Of a DNA stretch of 64,000 bases, positions 24,060 to 33,372 are shown piece after piece; positions within the stretch are counted from its first letter, which is position 1, and each line of letters opens with the position of its first letter. Origin of the DNA: Occultella kanbiaonis. GTDB taxonomy: Bacteria; Actinomycetota; Actinomycetes; Actinomycetales; Beutenbergiaceae. The translations under genes and the position numbers were made by a program. The stretch covers positions 1,054,001 through 1,118,000 of the forward strand of contig NZ_CP046175.1 of the NCBI RefSeq assembly GCF_009708215.1, read 5' to 3'. The notes beneath the pieces are model-generated. The model saw only the letters and a program-made list of their open reading frames with translations. It had not been told where the DNA came from and did not search any database.

Positions 24060-25043
24060 ATGAGGGCCGCGGTCAGCACGCGTTACGGGGCGCCCGATGT
24101 GGTCTCCGTCCGTGACGTCCCGGCCCCGGTTCCCGGGCCAGACGAGTTGCTCGTGCGGGTCGATGTGACCACGGTCAACCGCACCGACTGCGCCTACCGG
24201 GCAGCCCACCCGTTCTTCGTCAGGTCCTTCACCGGCCTGCGTCGGCCACGCCGCACGATCCTGGGTACCGAGTTCGCCGGGGAGGTCGTCCGGACCGGCG
24301 CGCGGGTGCACCGGTTCACGGTGGGCGAGAGGGTCTTCGGCTACTGCGAGGGCCCGTTCGGGGCACATGCCGAGTACCTCGTGGTGGCCCAGGACGCGAT
24401 GGTGGCGACCGTCCCGGACGGCATCGGGCAGCGTGAGGCGGCTACCGCGACCGAGGGCTGCCACTACGCGTTGTCGGCCGTCCGACGCGCTGGGGTCCGG
24501 CCAGGGGAGCGGGTGCTGGTCAACGGGGCGACCGGGGGCATCGGCTCGGCGGCCGTGCAGCTGCTCGCGGCGATGGACGTCACGGTCACCGCGGTGTGCG
24601 CCGGTGAGCATGCCGACCTGGTGCGTGGCCTGGGAGCGGCCGAGGTGGTGGACTACCTGACCGAGGACTTCACCCGCACCACGCAGCGCTACGACGTGGT
24701 GATCGACGCGGTCGGCAAGAGCACGTTCGGCCGCTGCCGCCAGCTCCTCGAGCCGGACGGGGTCTACCTGTCCTCCGAGCTCGGGCCGGGCTGGCAGAAC
24801 ATCCCGTTGGCGCTGTTCGGTACGCTGCGGCGCGGCCGGCAGCGGGTGGTGTTCCCGTTCCCGGACGAGGGGCAGGCAGTGGTCGAGGGGATCCGCGACC
24901 GCCTCGCCGCCGGGACGTTCCGACCGGTGATCGATCGCAGCTATCCGCTCGAGGACATCGTGTCGGCCTACCGCTACGTCGAGACCGGGCAGAAGATCGG
25001 CAACGTGGTCGTCACCGTCCGGGACGAGTCCGCGGAGCGGTAG
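24060..25043 (+). CDS. Zinc-independent NAD(P)-dependent medium-chain dehydrogenase/quinone reductase
   Basis: This 327-residue MDR-superfamily protein has an N-terminal GroES-like part (GAPDVVSVRDVPAPVPGPDELLV) and a Rossmann domain with NGATGGIGSAAVQLL near residue 155. The structural and catalytic zinc cysteines of alcohol dehydrogenases are absent, so it fits the quinone oxidoreductase branch. Substrates are probably quinones or enones. It stands alone on the plus strand, and its stop converges on the SRPBCC gene. Confidence 0.9.
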   Translation: MRAAVSTRYGAPDVVSVRDVPAPVPGPDELLVRVDVTTVNRTDCAYRAAHPFFVRSFTGLRRPRRTILGTEFAGEVVRTGARVHRFTVGERVFGYCEGPFGAHAEYLVVAQDAMVATVPDGIGQREAATATEGCHYALSAVRRAGVRPGERVLVNGATGGIGSAAVQLLAAMDVTVTAVCAGEHADLVRGLGAAEVVDYLTEDFTRTTQRYDVVIDAVGKSTFGRCRQLLEPDGVYLSSELGPGWQNIPLALFGTLRRGRQRVVFPFPDEGQAVVEGIRDRLAAGTFRPVIDRSYPLEDIVSAYRYVETGQKIGNVVVTVRDESAER

Positions 25044-25093
25044 TCGACCGGGCACGACCCGCAGCCCGGGCGCGTGATCGTGAACACCACGGG

Positions 25094-26008
25094 TCAGGCG
25101 CCGAGCGACTGTGCCAGCTGGCCGAGGGTGAACTCCCAACCCTGACGGTAGGAGGTCGCGGGCGCGTCGTCGACCCACGGCCCACTGTGCCGGACGTGCA
25201 CGACGCAACCTCCGCCGTCGGGCACTATCCGTACGTCGACGGCCTCGTCCGGCACGGAACCGTCCGCGTCCTCCCAGACCCACGTGAACGCCAGGTGCCC
25301 GGGTTCCTCGAGTGCGAGGTAGGACCCGCGGAGCGTGATGCCCGCACCCGGTGCCTCGATGCGGTAGCCGCCACCGATACGCGCGTCGACCTCGAACCGC
25401 ACGTCGTCCCAGTGGCGCCACCACCAGGAGCGCAGGCCGTCGGTCGTCGTGAACGCGGCCCAGACCCGGTCCGGCGATGCTTCCACCCGCTGCGCTAGCT
25501 CGAGCGGAGCGCGCGTGATGGTGCGCCACTGCGCGGCGGCGTCCGCCTCCACCGTGTCGTCGGCGGTGCCGTCCGGCGGTGCGCCGAGGCTGCGTGCGAG
25601 TGCGTGCAGGCACTGCTCCCACCCACCGCCGTACCCGACGGCGTGGGCCGGCTCGGCGAGCGAGTGCTGCAGACTCAGTTCGGTCGTCGCGGCGTCGAGC
25701 GCGGTGATGCGCGCGGAGATGACGCTCTCGGCCTCGCCCTGCCACGACCATGAGACGGCGATCTCCTGGGCCGAGCAGGACAGCACGCGGCCTGCGGCGA
25801 TGTCGTCGGTCTCATCGCTGAGCACCGCGGTGAACGCGTCGCCCGGAGCGCTCGGCGAGCCGGCGACGTCGCCGAACCAGCGGGCGAGGCGCACGGGGTC
25901 CGTGCAGGCGTCGTGGACCTGTGCCGGCGTGGCGCGGTACGTGCGCCGGAACGTCAGGGTGGGCCGCTCGGCGGTGCCGGTGAGTGCTCGCCGGATCGTG
26001 TCATCCAT
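25094..26008 (-). CDS. Two-domain SRPBCC/AHSA1 protein
   Basis: These 304 residues contain two AHSA1-type helix-grip domains. The first begins TFRRTYRATPAQVHDACTDP and includes VRLARWFGD. The second begins ELAQRVEASPDRVWAAFTTTDGLRSWWW near residue 165. Each would form a hydrophobic ligand cavity. It follows an ArsR repressor gene by 24 bp in the same direction, a very common pairing in which the repressor controls the SRPBCC gene. The ligand is unknown. Confidence 0.88.
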   Translation of the reverse strand: MDDTIRRALTGTAERPTLTFRRTYRATPAQVHDACTDPVRLARWFGDVAGSPSAPGDAFTAVLSDETDDIAAGRVLSCSAQEIAVSWSWQGEAESVISARITALDAATTELSLQHSLAEPAHAVGYGGGWEQCLHALARSLGAPPDGTADDTVEADAAAQWRTITRAPLELAQRVEASPDRVWAAFTTTDGLRSWWWRHWDDVRFEVDARIGGGYRIEAPGAGITLRGSYLALEEPGHLAFTWVWEDADGSVPDEAVDVRIVPDGGGCVVHVRHSGPWVDDAPATSYRQGWEFTLGQLAQSLGA

Positions 26009-26032
26009 CGGGGATCCTCTCGGGGTGGGGAG

Positions 26033-26362
26033 TCAGGCCTTCTCGGTGCGGGCGCCGCGGGCGAGCTCGGTCTCCAGCGCATCCAGCCGTTGCGGCCAGA
26101 GCCGGGCGTATCGGTCGATCCAGGCGGTCACGTCGTCGAGTGCGCCGGGGACCAACCGGTAGATCCGGCGTGAGCCCGCGGGCAGGGACTCGACGACCTC
26201 GGCCTCGCGCAGCAGGCGCAACTGGTTGGAGACCGCCGGCTGGCCCACGCCGAACTCGGCTCGAATGACATCGCCGACCCCGCCCGCGGGCCGTTCGCCC
26301 TCCGCGAGCACCTCGACGATCCGTCGGCGGACCGGATCGGCCAGCAGGGCGAATGAATTCAT
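26033..26362 (-). CDS. ArsR-family repressor
   Basis: This 109-residue winged-helix protein begins FALLADPVRRRIVEVL and has the recognition helix in GQPAVSNQLRLLREAEVV. It lacks a CxC or similar metal motif. It is the first gene of the two-gene unit with the SRPBCC protein. The palindrome GTGATATCAC stands 7 bp upstream of its ATG, so autorepression is probable. Confidence 0.92.
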   Translation of the reverse strand: MNSFALLADPVRRRIVEVLAEGERPAGGVGDVIRAEFGVGQPAVSNQLRLLREAEVVESLPAGSRRIYRLVPGALDDVTAWIDRYARLWPQRLDALETELARGARTEKA

Positions 26363-26368
26363 TAGATA

Positions 26369-26378
26369 GTGATATCAC
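26369..26378. promoter_or_regulatory. ArsR operator GTGATATCAC
   Basis: A perfect 10-bp AT-centred palindrome lies in an unusually AT-rich pocket immediately upstream of the repressor start, on the path of its promoter. Confidence 0.6.
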
Positions 26379-26511
26379 GGATTGATGATATGCACCAGAG
26401 TTCGAGATTCCGGGGCGAGAGCGCCGACCATCGGTGAGGTCGCCGCCATCGAGCGCGACCGGCGCACGGGCGCCACCGCTCGGGCAGCGTCGCGGCGGGA
26501 CCGCGCCGCGC

Positions 26512-26525
26512 GGAAAGCGCTTGCC
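26512..26525. promoter_or_regulatory. LacI-type operator ahead of the SDR/flavoprotein operon
   Basis: GGAAAGCGCTTGCC contains AAGCGCTT with central CG, the classic LacI-family operator shape. It lies 137 bp upstream of the SDR start and shares its core with sites at 39550 and 41349 next to a LacI operon. Confidence 0.55.
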
Positions 26526-26661
26526 AAACGCGAGTCGATCGGTGATCATGGACTGTCCCGCCCGGCACGTCGCCGTGCGGGAGACGCCCGAACGCGGACG
26601 CTCGAAGGGCGTCGACGAACCCGCGTCCAGACCGACGTCTCGAACACCGAAGGAGCCAAGC

Positions 26662-27426
26662 GTGCCGAAGGTCGCACTCGTCACCGGCGGAAACCGTGGC
26701 ATCGGCCTCGGCATCACGAAGGAACTGCTCGGCGAGGGGTACGCCGTCGCGATCCTCGCGACCCGCGAGGAGCCCACCGAGCTGATCGCCGAACTGAGCG
26801 AGCTCGGCGAGGTGAGCTACGTCCGGGGCAGCGTTGCCGAGCTGGCCGACCACCGCCGCTACGTCGATGCCGCGCTCGAGCGCTGGGGCCGCATCGACCT
26901 GCTCGTGAACAACGCCGGCGTCGCGCCGGCCGAGCGCAACGACCTCCTCGTAGCCACGCCGGAGAGCTTCGACCGGGTCCTCGAGATCAACCTGCGCGGC
27001 CCGTACTTCCTCACCCAGCTGGTCGCCAACGCGATGATCGAGCGCCGCGCGCAGAACCCCGACGGCGTCGTCGGCACGATCATCAACGTCTCCTCGATCT
27101 CGGCGCAGGCCGTCTCGGTCAACCGCGGTGAGTACTGCATCTCCAAGGCCGGTGTCGGCATGGCCACCCAGCTCTGGGCCGTCCGCCTGGCCCCCGAGGG
27201 GATCGTCGTCTACGAGGTCCGCCCCGGCGTGATCGCGACCGACATGACGGCGGGGGTCAAGGAGAAGTACGACGCGCAGTTCGCGGGCGGGCTTGCGCCG
27301 ATACCGAGGTGGGGCACCCCGCAGGACGTCGCGGGCGCCGTCGTCCAGCTCTCGGCGGGACGGATGGCGTACTCCACCGGCGACGTGATCAACGTCGGCG
27401 GCGGCATGCAGATCCCGCGGCTGTAG
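26662..27426 (+). CDS. Short-chain dehydrogenase/reductase (3-ketoacyl-ACP reductase-like)
   Basis: This 254-residue Rossmann enzyme has the cofactor motif TGGNRGIG (8-15), NNAG, catalytic Ser in NVSSIS, and YCISKAG providing Tyr and Lys. GTG 26662 has AGGAG six bases upstream; the longer frame is not used. It is followed 59 bp later by a large flavoprotein, and a LacI-type operator lies ahead. The context suggests sugar or polyol oxidation rather than fatty-acid synthesis, which is inference. Confidence 0.92.
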   Translation: MPKVALVTGGNRGIGLGITKELLGEGYAVAILATREEPTELIAELSELGEVSYVRGSVAELADHRRYVDAALERWGRIDLLVNNAGVAPAERNDLLVATPESFDRVLEINLRGPYFLTQLVANAMIERRAQNPDGVVGTIINVSSISAQAVSVNRGEYCISKAGVGMATQLWAVRLAPEGIVVYEVRPGVIATDMTAGVKEKYDAQFAGGLAPIPRWGTPQDVAGAVVQLSAGRMAYSTGDVINVGGGMQIPRL

Positions 27427-27485
27427 AGCACCACACGTTCCGGGCGGTTCCAGCCGGCCGTCCCCACGCTCGAAAAGGAAACACG

Positions 27486-29600
27486 ATGACCGAGACCGCA
27501 GTCCCCGGCTCCCAGACCCTGACCATCGCCGGGATCGAGGTGCCCGTGGTCACCGCGAACACCGTCGTGGTCGGCACCGGCTCGGCCGGCTTCTGTGCCG
27601 CCGACCGGCTCTGGGAGTTCGGCCAGGACGACGTGGTGATGGTCACGGACAAGGTCGGCGCCGGGTCCAGCCGCAACGCCGGCTCGGACAAGCAGACCTA
27701 CTACAAGCTGACCCTCTCCGGAGACGACGGCGACTCCGTCCACGAGATGGCGAAGACGCTGTTCTCCGGCGGCGCCATGGACGGCGACAACGCGCTCGCC
27801 GAGGCCGCGCTCTCGGCGCGCGGCTTCCTGCGCCTGTGCGACCTGGGCGTGCCGTTCCCGCAGAACCGGTACGGGGAGTTCATCGGCTACAAGACCGACC
27901 ACGACCCGCGCCGCCGGGCCACCTCGGTGGGGCCGTACACGTCGCGGTCCATGGTGGAGCAGCTCGAGAAGAAGGTGCACCGCAACGGCACCCGCATCTA
28001 CGACGAGTGCCGCGTCGTCGATCTGATCGTCTCGGGCGGCGCGATCGCCGGCCTGCTCGTGCTTCGACAGGACGTCCCGGCGGACTCCGAGGAGTCCCAG
28101 TACCTGCTGTTCCGCACGACGAACATCGTCTACGCCACCGGTGGGCCGGCCGGGATCTACGCCACCCGGGTGTTTCCGAACGGCCAGTGGGGTGCGTCCG
28201 GCGCCGCCTACCGCGGCGGCGTGCACGGCAAGAACCTCACCGAGTGGCAGTTCGGGCTGGCCTCGACCAAACCGCGCTGGAACGTCTCCGGCACCTACAT
28301 GCAGGTCATCCCGCGGTTCGTCTCGACCGACGCCGAGGGCAACGACGAGCGCGAGTTCCTCACCGAGGCCATTCCCGACTACGGCCGGCTCATGACCCTG
28401 GTCTTCCTCAAGGGTTACCAGTGGCCGTTCGACATCCGCAAGGCCCGCGACGGCTCCTCCCTGATCGACCTGCTGGTCTACCGCGAGACCGTGCTGCGCG
28501 GCCGCCGGGTGTTCCTGGACTTCCGGTCCAACCCGGTCCGCCCCGACTTCGACCCGAGCGCGCTCGACCCCGAGGCCCGCGACTACCTGGACAAGGCCGG
28601 CGTGCTGTTCGGCACCCCGATCGAGCGGCTGCGCCGGATGAACGAACCCGCCTACCAGTTCTACCTGGACCGCAACCCGTACGTGGACCTCGAGACCGAG
28701 CTCCTCGAAGTGGACGTGTGCGCCCAGCACAACAACGGTGGCCTGGTCGTGGACGCCTGGTGGCAGTCGAACGTGGCCGGCTTCTTCCCGGTCGGCGAGG
28801 CCGGCGGCGCACACGGCGTCTACCGCCCGGGCGGGGCTGCCCTGAACAGCGGCCAGGTGGGCGCCACCCGCGCCGCCCAGTTCATCGCGGCCCGGCGCAC
28901 GCAGGGCCCCGTCGCGGCCGAGGAGTTCAGCGCCGCGGCGACGCCCGTCCTCGCCGATGCGCTCGCCCTGGTCGAGCGCGCCACCGCGCGCGCGGCCGCC
29001 GGCACTCCGGACAACACCGGCGACCTCCTGCGCGAGGTCGCCGAGCTCATGAGTGCGAAGGCCGGTCCGGTCCGCTCGGCGGCCTCCATCGACGAGGCGC
29101 TCGTGCAGGTGCACGCGTGGCTGCGTGATTACGACGAGCTGGTCAGCGCGGACGCGTCCTCTCGTCGTTCGGTGAACCGCACGTTCCTGGTCCGGGACAT
29201 CCTCACGACGGCGTACGTGTACCTGTCCGCGATGGCGGACTATGTGGGCCACGGCGGCCGCTCGCGCGGCTCGGTCCTGTACACCGATCCCGACGGCGGC
29301 CTGCCGCTGGTCGGTCACGGCGAGTCGGCCGAGCAGGAGCTGGACCTCCCGGACCTCTTCCGGTTCACGCTCGACGGCGGCGCCCTGGACCCCGAGGTCC
29401 AGGAGTCCGCGTGGGCTCGCCCGGGCGAGTCCGGCGACGGCGCGGGCCTGGCCGGGTGGGTCGGTCCGGTCTCGCGGGAGGTCGCCGACCCGGCCGGGCG
29501 ACCGCTGTTCCGGTGGCGGCCGGTGCGGCCGATCCCGTCCGGCGACGACTTCTTCGAGAACGTCTGGCGCCAGTTCCGGGAGGACGGCAACATCCACTGA
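27486..29600 (+). CDS. Large FAD-dependent oxidoreductase (succinate dehydrogenase flavoprotein-like)
   Basis: This is 704 residues. The N-terminal dinucleotide fold VVVGTGSAGFCAADRL starts near residue 25, and a second FAD contact GGAHGVYRPGGAALNSGQ follows near residue 440, as in fumarate reductase/AprA-type flavoproteins. The family often works with a small ferredoxin partner. None is encoded immediately downstream, where only 108 non-coding bases separate it from the next gene. Co-transcription with the SDR is likely. The substrate is unknown; a two-enzyme oxidation of a sugar or sugar acid is possible. ATG 27486 follows an A-rich purine SD (AAAAGGAAA). Confidence 0.9.
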   Translation: MTETAVPGSQTLTIAGIEVPVVTANTVVVGTGSAGFCAADRLWEFGQDDVVMVTDKVGAGSSRNAGSDKQTYYKLTLSGDDGDSVHEMAKTLFSGGAMDGDNALAEAALSARGFLRLCDLGVPFPQNRYGEFIGYKTDHDPRRRATSVGPYTSRSMVEQLEKKVHRNGTRIYDECRVVDLIVSGGAIAGLLVLRQDVPADSEESQYLLFRTTNIVYATGGPAGIYATRVFPNGQWGASGAAYRGGVHGKNLTEWQFGLASTKPRWNVSGTYMQVIPRFVSTDAEGNDEREFLTEAIPDYGRLMTLVFLKGYQWPFDIRKARDGSSLIDLLVYRETVLRGRRVFLDFRSNPVRPDFDPSALDPEARDYLDKAGVLFGTPIERLRRMNEPAYQFYLDRNPYVDLETELLEVDVCAQHNNGGLVVDAWWQSNVAGFFPVGEAGGAHGVYRPGGAALNSGQVGATRAAQFIAARRTQGPVAAEEFSAAATPVLADALALVERATARAAAGTPDNTGDLLREVAELMSAKAGPVRSAASIDEALVQVHAWLRDYDELVSADASSRRSVNRTFLVRDILTTAYVYLSAMADYVGHGGRSRGSVLYTDPDGGLPLVGHGESAEQELDLPDLFRFTLDGGALDPEVQESAWARPGESGDGAGLAGWVGPVSREVADPAGRPLFRWRPVRPIPSGDDFFENVWRQFREDGNIH

Positions 29601-29708
29601 TCCCGCGTCACGGCAGCAGCTGAGCGCGCACGATCTCGATCACATCTCGGGCTTCGAGCGGCCCCGAACACGGCATGGCTCGGCGGGAATCGGCCTAGGC
29701 TGCCGCTC

Positions 29709-30869
29709 GTGAGCTCCGAGGACGTCGTCGTCATCGGCGCGGGACCCGCCGGCCTCGCTGCCGCGGCCGAACTCCGCCGCCAGGGCGTGCGTGCCCTCGT
29801 CCTGGAGCGGTCGGACACCGTCGGCGCCGCGTGGCGGGGCCGCTACGACAGCCTCCGCCTCCACACGCCCCGTGAGCTGTCCGGTCTCCCCGGGCTGCCC
29901 ATCCCGCGGGAGATGACTCGCTGGGTGTCCCGCGACGACCTGGTGAGCTATCTCGAGCAGTACGCGGTGCATCACCGGTTGGACGTCCAGTTCGGCGCCG
30001 AGGTCACCGGGATCGCTCGGACACCCACGGGAGCCTGGCGTGTTGCGCTCGCGGACGGCGGCATCCTCACGGTGGCGCACGTGGTCGTAGCCGCCGGCAA
30101 CAGCAACACGACGGCACCGCTCGAGGTTCCCGGCGCGGAAACGTTCACCGGTGAGCTGGTGCCCGCCTCCGAGTACACGAACGGGATCCCGTTCGCCGGC
30201 CGCCGTGTACTCGTGGTCGGCTCGGGCAACACCGGCACCGACGTCGCAGTGGATCTGGTCGGGCACGGGGCTGCGTCCGTCTGGATCGCGGTCCGTACCC
30301 CGCCGCACATCCTTCCCCGCAACCGGGGGCTGGTGGCCGCCCAGCACGCAGGAGTCCTCGTGCGGCACCTGCCGCTGCCGGTCGCCGACCGGCTCGGCTG
30401 GGTCGTCACCCGCATCGCGACCCCCGGCCTGCGGTCCCACGGGCTGCCCCGCCCGCGCACCGGACTGCTGACGCGCGTGGTCCGCGATGGCAAGATCCCG
30501 GTCCTGGACCACGGCATCGTCGGAGCGATCCGGGCCGGCACGGTCCGCCCCGTCGCGGCACTTGCCCGTCTCGATGGCTCGGACGCCGTCCTCGTCGATG
30601 GTTCTCGCTTCGCGGTGGACGCCGTCGTGGCCGCCACCGGCTACCGGCGGGGACTGGAGCCGCTCGTCGGTGGGCTCGGTGTCCTCGACGGGAGGGGACG
30701 TCCTCGTGGCGGCGGCGGGCGCCCGGTACCTGGCGCACCGGGATTGTGGTTCATCGGCTATACCGACCCGATCTCGGGCATGCTCCGGGAGATCCGCATC
30801 GAAGCCCGCCGCCTCGCCCGGGCGATCGCCGGCACGTCGTCGCGGACGCATCTTCACGCCCGCCCGTGA
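29709..30869 (+). CDS. Flavin-dependent monooxygenase/NAD(P)-binding oxidoreductase
   Basis: This 386-residue protein has two Rossmann motifs: FAD-binding GAGPAGLAAA near residue 10 and NAD(P)-binding VVGSGNTGTDVAV near residue 170. The spacing fits flavin-containing monooxygenase/YUCCA-like or putative K+ transport-associated oxidoreductases of actinobacteria. GTG 29709 is used. An ATG-coded alternative is absent. It converges on the propeller pseudogene with a 6-bp gap. The substrate is not inferable. Confidence 0.88.
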   Translation: MSSEDVVVIGAGPAGLAAAAELRRQGVRALVLERSDTVGAAWRGRYDSLRLHTPRELSGLPGLPIPREMTRWVSRDDLVSYLEQYAVHHRLDVQFGAEVTGIARTPTGAWRVALADGGILTVAHVVVAAGNSNTTAPLEVPGAETFTGELVPASEYTNGIPFAGRRVLVVGSGNTGTDVAVDLVGHGAASVWIAVRTPPHILPRNRGLVAAQHAGVLVRHLPLPVADRLGWVVTRIATPGLRSHGLPRPRTGLLTRVVRDGKIPVLDHGIVGAIRAGTVRPVAALARLDGSDAVLVDGSRFAVDAVVAATGYRRGLEPLVGGLGVLDGRGRPRGGGGRPVPGAPGLWFIGYTDPISGMLREIRIEARRLARAIAGTSSRTHLHARP

Positions 30870-30875
30870 ACCGCG

Positions 30876-32348
30876 TCAGCCGACCTCCCAGGCCGTCAGG
30901 ACACCCTCGCCTGCTGTGAAGAACCGATCGCCGGCGGACATGGAGAGCTGCCACGATTCGGCGATCTGGAGTTCCCAGATCTGCCGCCCGGTGTGCACGT
31001 CCACGCCGATGAGCGGGCTTGTCCCACTGCTGGTCCGGTCGTAGGTGCGGCCCGCGATGACGCTCCCGGCACCGACACATGGGCAGGTGAACAACGCGTC
31101 CGTCGGGAGTGACCAGTCCAGGGCGCCGGTCGACTCACGGATGCCTCGTAGGCGGCCGGTGCCGTCCGTGGTCAGGACCCGGCCCGCGAGGCGTGCCACC
31201 GGCATCTCGCCGGGGCGGCTCCAGAGAGTTTCGCCGGACTCGGCGGCACTGGCGACGGTGTCGATCGGGAACCGGTCCGATGCCCCGGGCGCTATCTCCT
31301 CGGCGGCGATCTGTGTCCCCGACAACGGATCGTCGTCAAGTTGTAGGTCCGCCTGGTCGGCGGGAATGGTGAGTGGTTCGCGGTGGCGGGAGTACAGCAC
31401 GGTGCCGTCCGGCCCGGAGACACGCCAGTCCGGAATGCTCAACGACCCTGGGACGATGCGCTCTGGTTCGGAGAGGACGGCACCGGTCGTCACGTCCAGG
31501 ATCAGCCCTTGCGGCTCGGTGCGGTGCGTGGCTCGGTCGACCTCGCGGCCGACGGAGATCAGCACTTTCTGGTCGAAGACCGCGATGCTCGGCTGCCATT
31601 CCGGTATTCCTGGTGTGACGGCGGTGTTCCAGATCGGTGTGCCAAGAGGGTCCGCTGTTCCCACGCCGGGCTCGATCGACGTGCCTTCACCCCCGTCGTC
31701 AGTCCCCAGGACCGGGGCTGCTCATCGACCAGGGCCCGCGCGGCGCCATCGAACCGGGCGACCTCATACCCCGCGGCCACGGTGCGGATCAGGACGAGGT
31801 CGGCACCCGCGGCAACAGCGTGCTCGACGCCCGGTACACCGGCGGCACCCACCTCGCCGCTGAGCGGATCGATCAGGAGGACCTGGGCATCGTCCCCCTG
31901 CCCGGTCACACAGGTCAGGCGCACGGCGTCATCGGTGCAGCGCGGAGCGAGCGCCGGTACGGACCATTGATCCGTGCCGGTCCGACGGTCCAAGCCCCTG
32001 ATCGAGCGCTCGTCGATGATCACGACACGGGAGGGAAAGAGGCGCAGTTCCAGGCTGATGCTCGCCCGTGACAGTTCCTGCTCCCACGCGACGCGCGGTG
32101 GCTCGGACAGGTCCGTGACCAGGCCCCAGCCTGGTGGTGGCGGCGCCGGGGGTGCGATCAGCACCCCCGCGACGACGAGGGCGGTGGCTCCCCGCCACCC
32201 ACGGCACCAGGCCGCGCCAGCGGCCGGACCCTCGGCTCACGACCGGTCGACCGGAACGCTCGATGCGGACCGGCCCCGCCGCGCCGTCGGGCTCGTCGTC
32301 CCCGGCGAACGTCAGCGTGAACTCGTCCCCCGACGACCCCCGTGCCAT
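30876..32348 (-). pseudogene. Decayed membrane-anchored PQQ-like beta-propeller gene (long copy)
   Basis: Three frames must be joined to recover one protein resembling the intact 448-residue paralog at 33373. The N-terminus (MARGSSGDEFTLTFAGDD) runs to a C4 run at 32190-32193, where one base too many shifts the frame just before the transmembrane helix (ATALVVAGVLIAPP). The second segment runs to 31714-31717, where one base too few shifts it again at QP. The third segment ends AWEVG. It retains the propeller repeats and the CPCVGAG motif. Both shifts are in four-base homopolymers, so assembly error is possible, but the neighbouring short copy is also broken. Confidence 0.75.
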
Positions 32349-32351
32349 CGG

Positions 32352-32811
32352 TCAGGCGCCCGGCCGCGGACCGGATGAGAGGAGCCACTTGCCGCTGTCG
32401 GTGTTGATGAGGATGTCCCCTTCGCGGGCGCTCACGCAACTCAGCGGCCCGTCGCCCGGATCGGTACAGGTCACCACACCGGACCAGTCGACGTCGTCGA
32501 GAGCATCGACCAACGGCGTGTACCGGACCGTGGCCAGCGGGTCGGTCGCCGTCACCCAGATCTGCAACGCCGGCGCGGGTGCCGTGAAGCCGCCGCGGCT
32601 GTCCGCGGCAGCACCGTCAGCGCGGCGAGCGTCCCCGCGACGATCAGGGCAAGGCCCGCGACGATCCAGACCGCCGGCGCCACGGCAGCCAGGTGCGCTC
32701 GACCGCTGGCGGCTGTCACCGGGACCGCGCCGGCCGGACCGTTCGGCGTGCCGTCGTCGGCCCCACCCACGGTGAACTCCTCAGCGGGGTCCGTCCTCGG
32801 CGTGGCGTCAT
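32352..32811 (-). pseudogene. Decayed short single-TM protein (second short copy)
   Basis: This aligns with the intact 155-residue gene at 32886. It has AEEFTVGGADDG, a transmembrane helix VWIVAGLALIVAGTLAAL, then, after a one-base frameshift near 32590-32610, ALQIWVTATDP through two cysteines to DTDSGKW-like NTDSGKWLL. The position equivalent to the intact copy's ATG is ACG (32803-32801), so the start codon is lost as well. The stop is 3 bp upstream of the long decayed copy. Two independent lesions argue for true pseudogenisation. Confidence 0.65.
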
Positions 32812-32885
32812 TGTGCCGTATCGCGGTCGGGTGGACCGAGTAGGGGGCCGGAGCCCGCGTATGCGGCCGATGCGCAGGGTTTCGA

Positions 32886-33353
32886 TCAGCCCACCAGCCA
32901 GGACCTGGCGCCACCGAGGACCGTCCATTTGCCGGTATCCGCGTCGATGTACGCGACCCCTTGGTAGCGCCCGGCGGTACAAACCCATTCCCCACTGGGA
33001 CGCGTCGGGTCGGGCGCACCGTGTTCGTCGGATTCCAGCGAACCGCTGCAGGATGAACCCATCCAGCCGAGCCCAGCGAGGGCAGCGCTGAAGTTCAGAT
33101 ACTGGGTTGGCGTGAAGCCGGTGTCCTGCGACAGCTCGAGCGCTTCGGGGCGGTCAGCCAGCGCGCGCGCAAGGGTCACCGGCGCCGCATAGATTCCGGC
33201 GACGATCAGTGCGGTGCCCAGCGCCGCGAAAGCGAACGCCGGCCGGGCGTGGTGAGTCCAGGAGACCACTCGGTGCGTGGTGCCGGGACCGTCCGCCATG
33301 CCGCCGTCGGGCTCGCCGAGGACGAACTCCTCCCCGTGGTCCAGCGACGCCAT
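32886..33353 (-). CDS. Short membrane-anchored protein of the propeller cluster
   Basis: This 155-residue protein has a cytoplasmic acidic head containing EEFVLGEPDGG, one transmembrane helix (FAFAALGTALIVAGIYA, about residues 40-57) and an outside domain with two cysteines (SSCSG and WVCTAG). It ends IDADTGKWTVLGG, similar to a single propeller blade edge. No known family is recognised. The start is ATG 33353, 19 bp after the stop of the long intact gene, so the two are probably co-transcribed. A broken paralog follows downstream in the same direction. Confidence 0.7.
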   Translation of the reverse strand: MASLDHGEEFVLGEPDGGMADGPGTTHRVVSWTHHARPAFAFAALGTALIVAGIYAAPVTLARALADRPEALELSQDTGFTPTQYLNFSAALAGLGWMGSSCSGSLESDEHGAPDPTRPSGEWVCTAGRYQGVAYIDADTGKWTVLGGARSWLVG

Positions 33354-33372
33354 GGCGCCATTGTGCCGGACC

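Noticed and set aside
27210-29597. 795-residue minus-strand frame over the flavoprotein
   Set aside because: Low-complexity Val/Gly/Arg translation; opposite strand has canonical FAD motifs.
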